A DNA stretch of 9,244 nt from JBEGQX01 sp041180805 (lineage in GTDB: Bacteria > Planctomycetota > Planctomycetia > Gemmatales > Gemmataceae), in contig JBEGQX010000296.1 of assembly GCA_041180805.1 (NCBI GenBank), positions 1-9,244 of the forward strand, in the 5' to 3' direction. Positions within the stretch are counted from its first letter, which is position 1. The number at the start of each line of letters is the position of its first letter. The position numbers and the translations under genes are program-made. The notes beneath the pieces were generated by a model. The model was not told where the DNA came from. It did no database searches and saw only the letters and a list, made by a program, of their open reading frames with translations. This document shows positions 5,916-9,244 of the stretch, one piece after another.

Positions 5916-6650
5916 ATGAACCTGAAGAACTGCAACATTTTGATTACCGGAGCTGGCAGCGGGATTGGCCTGGGGGCTGTAAAACTACTGCACGACGCAG
6001 GGGCCAATCTGGTTATTTGCGGCAGAAATGCGGATAAACTGCAAAAAGGTGCTTCTTCGATTGTACCCACGCTGGAAAGAATAACAGTTATCGCTTGCGA
6101 CACATCAAACCCGCAGCAGGTGGCCAAACTGGTTGCAGAAACAAAAGCCAAACTAAAATCAATAGATATCCTGGTTCATTGCGTTGGGGTCAACATCAAC
6201 CAGAGAACCTTCGAGCAATTAAACCCCAAAAGTTGGAGGGAATTACTCGATGGAAATCTGGATAGCGCCTTTTACACCATTCATGAAACCGTTCGCCATA
6301 TGCGCGAAAACAAAAAGGGACTTGTGATTGTTATCAATTCCATATCAGGACTGCGGGCCAACCCTTTGGGTGGATCCGGTTATAATGCGGGAAAATTTGG
6401 GCTACATGGCCTGATTACCACGATAGCCGCCGAGGAGGCAAAAAATGGGATTCGGTTCTGCAGTATTTTCCCTGGTGAAGTAAATACCCCCATTCTGGAT
6501 GTAAGGCCAAATCCCGTTTCCGAAGAACACAGGCAGGCTATCCTTCAACCAGAGGATGTTGCTTCTACCATCAAATTTGTAGCAGAACTACCAGATCATG
6601 TGGTAATTCCGGAACTGGTGATCATTCCTTCGAGGGGTACGTTTATTTAA
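5916..6650 (+). CDS. Short-chain dehydrogenase/reductase (classical SDR), substrate unknown
   Basis: This 244-residue Rossmann-fold oxidoreductase has the length of a classical SDR. The coenzyme motif TGAGSGIG is at 11-18. The active-site set is complete: N114 (in DGNLDSAF), S142 (in INSISG), and Y156 with K160 (YNAGK), followed by FPGEVNTP at 185-192. R37 after the second strand (CGRN) hints at NADP(H) preference. The motif that is normally NNAG (after strand 4) reads HCVG at 88-91, which is atypical. The C-terminus, ending in IIPSRGTFI, resembles YdfG/serine-type and 3-oxoacyl reductase-like SDRs, but the substrate cannot be named. The ATG at 5916 is preferred because AGG lies 7 nt upstream and the fold begins right after it. 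The frame is open further upstream, to 5733, but that part overlaps prfB and lacks SDR character. Its stop overlaps the stop of the PP2C gene. Confidence 0.88.
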   Translation: MNLKNCNILITGAGSGIGLGAVKLLHDAGANLVICGRNADKLQKGASSIVPTLERITVIACDTSNPQQVAKLVAETKAKLKSIDILVHCVGVNINQRTFEQLNPKSWRELLDGNLDSAFYTIHETVRHMRENKKGLVIVINSISGLRANPLGGSGYNAGKFGLHGLITTIAAEEAKNGIRFCSIFPGEVNTPILDVRPNPVSEEHRQAILQPEDVASTIKFVAELPDHVVIPELVIIPSRGTFI

Positions 6651-7393
6651 ACTTGGGCCACATCCAAAACAACACAGGAAATATTGTCTTGGGAATTTCC
6701 ATCAAAGGCTGCCTGACAGAGTTTTGATGTCAATCCCTCTGTTGGCAGTGAAGATATGGATTGCAAAATATCCTTCTCACTAAGCCCGTTCAGCAACCCG
6801 TCTGAACAGAGCAGAATCTTTTGGCCATCCTTGATGGGCAATAACGAAATATCTGGACCATCCTGAGGGTCTTTTGCCCCCAGATATTTTACCAGCCTGT
6901 TGCGATAAGGGTGCTTAATGGCTTGCTCAGGGGTGATTATTCCCTGCCTTACCATGTACTGTGTCAAAGTATGATCCGATGTTAATACGGTGAGGTTTTT
7001 ATCCTTGCATTCATAAGCCCTGCTATCACCCAGGTGAGCCACCAGAAAATGATCCGCACCCTTTGGACGAATCAATAGCACCACAGTGGTTCCCATACTG
7101 GACTGGCGCATATTCTGGGTGCCAGAATGCAAAATCTCCTGATTAACCTCCCAAAGTATTTTCCGGACTCTTTCTTTTTCATCGATTTCAGAACCGGAAG
7201 CAAATTGGTTTACTTTTTCAAGGATTAAACGTACGGCCAAACCGCTGGCAATTTCGCCCGCAGCTTGACCTCCCATACCATCTGCAACAACAGCAACCAG
7301 AAAATCATCTTCCACATGAACTGCAATTGCATCTTCATTATTGGTTCGACGCCCCTGAATGGAATCCATCGAATAATTGAAGCGCCAAGCCAT
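6647..7393 (-). CDS. PP2C-family (PPM) serine/threonine protein phosphatase
   Basis: This 248-residue single-domain, soluble phosphatase should remove phosphate from Ser/Thr residues using two metal ions. It probably counteracts Hanks-type kinases, which are abundant in planctomycetes, although no kinase gene is in the window. All metal-site motifs are present: RTNNEDA at 16-22, ADGMGG at 37-42 (D38), SMGTTVV at 99-105, HLGDSRAY at 120-127, CSDGL at 196-200 and QDNISCVV at 235-242. The order and length match PrpC/Stp-type bacterial enzymes. There is no signal peptide, membrane segment or added sensor domain. The ATG at 7393 is chosen because AGG lies 6 nt upstream; a TTG one codon earlier is possible but less likely. 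The gene faces the SDR gene and shares its TTAA stop region. It is divergent from the DUF151 gene. Confidence 0.92.
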   Translation of the reverse strand: MAWRFNYSMDSIQGRRTNNEDAIAVHVEDDFLVAVVADGMGGQAAGEIASGLAVRLILEKVNQFASGSEIDEKERVRKILWEVNQEILHSGTQNMRQSSMGTTVVLLIRPKGADHFLVAHLGDSRAYECKDKNLTVLTSDHTLTQYMVRQGIITPEQAIKHPYRNRLVKYLGAKDPQDGPDISLLPIKDGQKILLCSDGLLNGLSEKDILQSISSLPTEGLTSKLCQAAFDGNSQDNISCVVLDVAQV

Positions 7394-7552
7394 CAAATAC
7401 CTAATCTTCTAATTGATGAGTCAGGTGGTCCTACTGAAAAAGCCTTTAATAGATTTCCCAAATTACCACTTTGAGAGCAATACTAAAGTTTCCAATGGCA
7501 ACTAACTTATGATGCCTTAAAATGATCTTATCACAAAATTCAGGAGTCTTTT
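7394..7552. promoter_or_regulatory. Divergent region between the PP2C and DUF151 genes
   Basis: This 159-bp gap is AT-rich and should hold promoters for both genes. A strong Shine-Dalgarno AGGAG (7542-7546) stands 6 nt before the DUF151 ATG. Possible -10 boxes on the plus strand are TATGAT (7508-7513) and TAAAAT (7518-7523), but neither has a good -35 partner at normal spacing. I see no hairpin or small gene here. Confidence 0.35.
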
Positions 7553-7960
7553 ATGCCGGTTCTAATGTCATTAAGAAGAATTATTATTAGCGAAATACAT
7601 GAGCAACAGGTGATCATTCTCAAGGAAGTGGATGGCGATAGAAGTTTTTCCATTCAAATTGGGATTTTTGAAGCCACCAGTATTGACCGTAAAATAAAAA
7701 AAATACCCTCTCCCAGACCTTTAACCCATGATTTATTAAGTGGCACCATGGCGGCTCTTGGTGGAACCCTTGAAGATATCCACATTCACGAACTTAAAGA
7801 CAAAACCTATTTTGCCAAGCTTCGCATCAGGAAAGATGGCGAACTTGTGGAAGTTGACAGCAGACCCAGCGATGCAATTGCTCTTGCAGTAACCGACCGG
7901 GTTCCAATCTTCGTTTCTGAAAATGTCTTGGAAATGATCTCCGAAGAAGGCAATAAGTGA
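7553..7960 (+). CDS. Bifunctional nuclease family protein (DUF151)
   Basis: This 135-residue protein has the full-length DUF151 core. Family blocks are the N-terminal beta-rich part ending in FSIQIGIFEA (31-40), then LTHDLLSGTMAALGG (57-71) and the signature VEVDSRPSDAIALAV (98-112) followed by a P-I-F-V strand. Members described in plants and Mycobacterium have been reported to have RNase/DNase activity. Bacterial members with only this domain are usually annotated by similarity, so the activity here is not proven. The protein is small and acidic to neutral at the end (SEEGNK), without a membrane or signal segment. A strong AGGAG ribosome site precedes the ATG. It is followed by lpxA 183 bp later on the same strand; the long gap with hairpins makes tight co-transcription uncertain. 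Confidence 0.88.
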   Translation: MPVLMSLRRIIISEIHEQQVIILKEVDGDRSFSIQIGIFEATSIDRKIKKIPSPRPLTHDLLSGTMAALGGTLEDIHIHELKDKTYFAKLRIRKDGELVEVDSRPSDAIALAVTDRVPIFVSENVLEMISEEGNK

Positions 7961-8065
7961 CCTTCAACTTATCTTTACAATTTAGTTAATATTGCACGAT
8001 CTTAGGCCGATAAAAAGGACTGGATAGTATTTGCCAAAAAGCTTATACATTCCATCTTCGGTGTT

Positions 8066-8118
8066 TTAGGCAAGGAAGCCTGATCTGTGTAACGCAGGTA
8101 AAACCGAATAAAGTCGGT
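8066..8118 (+). promoter_or_regulatory. Three tandem stem-loops in the lpxA leader
   Basis: The 183-bp gap before lpxA contains three consecutive short hairpins. Stem 1 pairs 8066-8071 with 8078-8083 (core AGGC/GCCT, loop AAGGAA). Stem 2 pairs CTGTG 8085-8089 with CGCAG 8093-8097. Stem 3 pairs ACCGA 8103-8107 with TCGGT 8114-8118. The non-Watson-Crick pairs are G-U only in plus-strand RNA, which fits a transcribed leader. An interrupted T-rich run follows stem 3, so weak termination of the upstream gene is another option. No known riboswitch class was recognised. Confidence 0.4.
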
Positions 8119-8143
8119 AGTTTATTTTGGGGGGAGTTGGTAA

Positions 8144-8950
8144 ATGCCAATAGCATCTACTGCAATTATTCATCCAACTGCAATCATTTCCCCTGAAGCA
8201 GAAATTCAAGACAATGTTAAAATTGGCGCCTTTTGCATCCTTGAAGGACCTGTAAAAGTAGGCGCAAATTGCGAAATAAAGGCAGGGGCTAAGCTTTTCG
8301 GCAACACTATCCTAGGCAACAAAAACATTGTTTACAGCAATGCAGTAATTGGCGAAGCACCTCAACATGCCAAATTTGAAGACGAACCAACCAAAACAAT
8401 CATAGGCAATAACAACATCATTCGCGAGGGAGTGACCATCCATCGTGGCACTTCATTCTCAAAAGAAACCAAGGTCGGCCACAACAACTTCCTAATGGCA
8501 AACGCCCATATTGCACACGATTGCATCATTGGAAATAATTGCATATTCGCCAACGGGGCGCTACTGGGCGGCCACTGCCATGTTGAAGATTCTGTTTTTA
8601 TCTCTGGAAACGCAGCAATTCATCAATTTTCCAAGGTGGGCAGACTTTCCCTGCTAAGTGGGGTGTCAGCGGCAACCAAGGATATTCCCCCCTTCATGAT
8701 TTCCCAAAGAATCAACGTTATTCTTGGCGTGAATGTCGTCGGTATGCGTAGGGCCGGAATAGCCCCTAGAAGCATTGATGCCATTCGGAAGTCCTATCAG
8801 ATCATTTACAGGGAAGGACTATCCCTACCAAATTCACTGCTTAAAATTGAGAAAGAATTTGGCGATGTGGCAGAAGCCATTGAACTTGTAACTTTCATTC
8901 GTTCATCTTCAAGGGGAATTTCCCTGGATATCGAACGCGCCGCGGCCTAA
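8144..8950 (+). CDS. lpxA: Acyl-ACP--UDP-N-acetylglucosamine O-acyltransferase (LpxA)
   Basis: LpxA catalyses the first step of lipid A synthesis, moving a 3-hydroxyacyl chain from ACP to UDP-GlcNAc in the cytoplasm. The 268-residue length is close to the 262 of E. coli. The N-terminal two thirds is a left-handed beta-helix of hexapeptide repeats (about 1-190). The GEAPQHAKF...EPTKTIIG region and IREGVTIHRGT (93-103) are LpxA-type. The catalytic His is H125 in NAHIAHD, with H122 and H144 also kept and HQF at 160-162. The C-terminal helical part begins after GVNVVGMRRAGI (195-206). By alignment by eye, G173 matches E. coli Gly173, which allows a long (C14) acyl chain; this is inference. GGGGGGAG (8129-8136) ends 7 nt before the ATG. 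The usual neighbours lpxD, fabZ and lpxB are absent from the window. LpxD is the main alternative, but the motifs and length favour LpxA. Confidence 0.92.
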   Translation: MPIASTAIIHPTAIISPEAEIQDNVKIGAFCILEGPVKVGANCEIKAGAKLFGNTILGNKNIVYSNAVIGEAPQHAKFEDEPTKTIIGNNNIIREGVTIHRGTSFSKETKVGHNNFLMANAHIAHDCIIGNNCIFANGALLGGHCHVEDSVFISGNAAIHQFSKVGRLSLLSGVSAATKDIPPFMISQRINVILGVNVVGMRRAGIAPRSIDAIRKSYQIIYREGLSLPNSLLKIEKEFGDVAEAIELVTFIRSSSRGISLDIERAAA

Positions 8951-8956
8951 CAAAAC

Positions 8957-9241
8957 TTAATTAGAGTTCAATTCCTTAACCAACTGGGCAACCAATTCTG
9001 GGTTATCTTGTTTCTTTAGGTGTTGAATTCGGGATTCTGGCACTCCCAGCACCTTCATGGATTGGCAAACCTTTTCCCAAACCTTTTCCCTTTTTTTGCC
9101 TTCACTAAGAAACAACTCTGTGACCATTTCCGCTAACTTTTGCAAATGCAAAGGGTGCTTGTTTTCATAATAGTTTTTGATGATCTTCTGTTGATAAGGG
9201 GTAAAATCCTTAGCCACAATCCTGCTCCCTTTTTTAGCCAT
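8957..9241 (-). CDS. Small basic conserved hypothetical protein
   Basis: This 94-residue protein has no function I can assign. It begins MAKKGSRIVAKDFTPYQQKI and is rich in Lys, Glu and Leu. The body is likely all-helical: one segment around YQQKIIKNYYENKHPLHLQK, a second with LAEMVTELFLSEGKKREKVW, and a third after the GVPESRIQHL turn. There are no cysteines in a metal pattern, no signal peptide and no membrane segment. From memory, similar short proteins with a TPYQQKIIKNYYEN-like opening occur across planctomycetes; I could not verify this. The ATG is 3 bp from the window edge, so its ribosome site is out of view. Its stop lies 6 bp from the lpxA stop, convergent, leaving no room for a separate terminator. 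Confidence 0.78.
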   Translation of the reverse strand: MAKKGSRIVAKDFTPYQQKIIKNYYENKHPLHLQKLAEMVTELFLSEGKKREKVWEKVCQSMKVLGVPESRIQHLKKQDNPELVAQLVKELNSN

Positions 9242-9244
9242 TAA

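Noticed and set aside
7471..7523. TTGAGA with TATGAT or TAAAAT as a sigma-70 promoter for the DUF151 gene
   Set aside because: The spacing from TTGAGA is over 30 bp, far from the normal 16-18, and no other -35 box fits.
8066..8143. Resemblance of the lpxA leader to a c-di-GMP (GEMM) riboswitch (GGCAA, ACGCA, GGTAG words)
   Set aside because: The words occur in order, but the conserved GCAAACC/GGGACGCAAAGCC pairing and the tetraloop helix are missing.
1..9244. Phage defence system, CRISPR array, insertion sequence, tRNA or rRNA gene
   Set aside because: No direct-repeat array, transposase, terminal inverted repeats, tRNA-like fold or rRNA sequence was seen on either strand.

Overview
This 9.2-kb window looks like ordinary chromosome from a Gram-negative-type bacterium, most likely a member of the Planctomycetota. 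Base composition is moderate, and there are no insertion sequences, CRISPR repeats, tRNA or rRNA genes. The lineage call is an inference. It rests on a zinc-ribbon/transmembrane/caspase-type protein, an archaeal-type phosphoglycerate mutase, a DUF480 protein, and a 94-residue basic protein of a type I associate with planctomycetes. A lipid A gene (lpxA) is also present.

Layout. Positions 1-3173 hold a minus-strand run read right to left: a DUF480/YceH protein, an S4-domain pseudouridine synthase (RsuA/RluB type), the PyrK electron-transfer subunit of dihydroorotate dehydrogenase, and a caspase-like protein that runs off the left edge. Divergent from it, apgM (3287-4492, plus) converges on prfB (4672-5821, minus). 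Between these two are a strong two-way terminator hairpin and a second hairpin. A short-chain dehydrogenase (5916-6650, plus) diverges from prfB and overlaps the stop of a PP2C-type protein phosphatase (6647-7393, minus). A bifunctional-nuclease-family (DUF151) protein (7553-7960) and lpxA (8144-8950) follow on the plus strand. A small conserved hypothetical protein (8957-9241, minus) closes the window. No gene-free stretch exceeds 300 bases.

The genes do not form one pathway. They are housekeeping functions: translation termination, rRNA modification, pyrimidine synthesis, glycolysis, lipid A synthesis and signalling. They are arranged as short directons.

The most interesting point is in prfB. 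The gene has the classic programmed +1 frameshift site (CTT TGA C at codons 23-24), so the true start is at 5821, upstream of the simple open frame. In addition, the 14 nt that contain the Shine-Dalgarno sequence are perfectly complementary to the 14 nt immediately after the frameshift heptamer. The prfB mRNA could therefore fold so that initiation and frameshifting are physically linked. I know of no description of this arrangement. Other points worth checking are a Glu in place of a metal-ligand His in ApgM, stem-loops in the lpxA leader, and the zinc-ribbon caspase.
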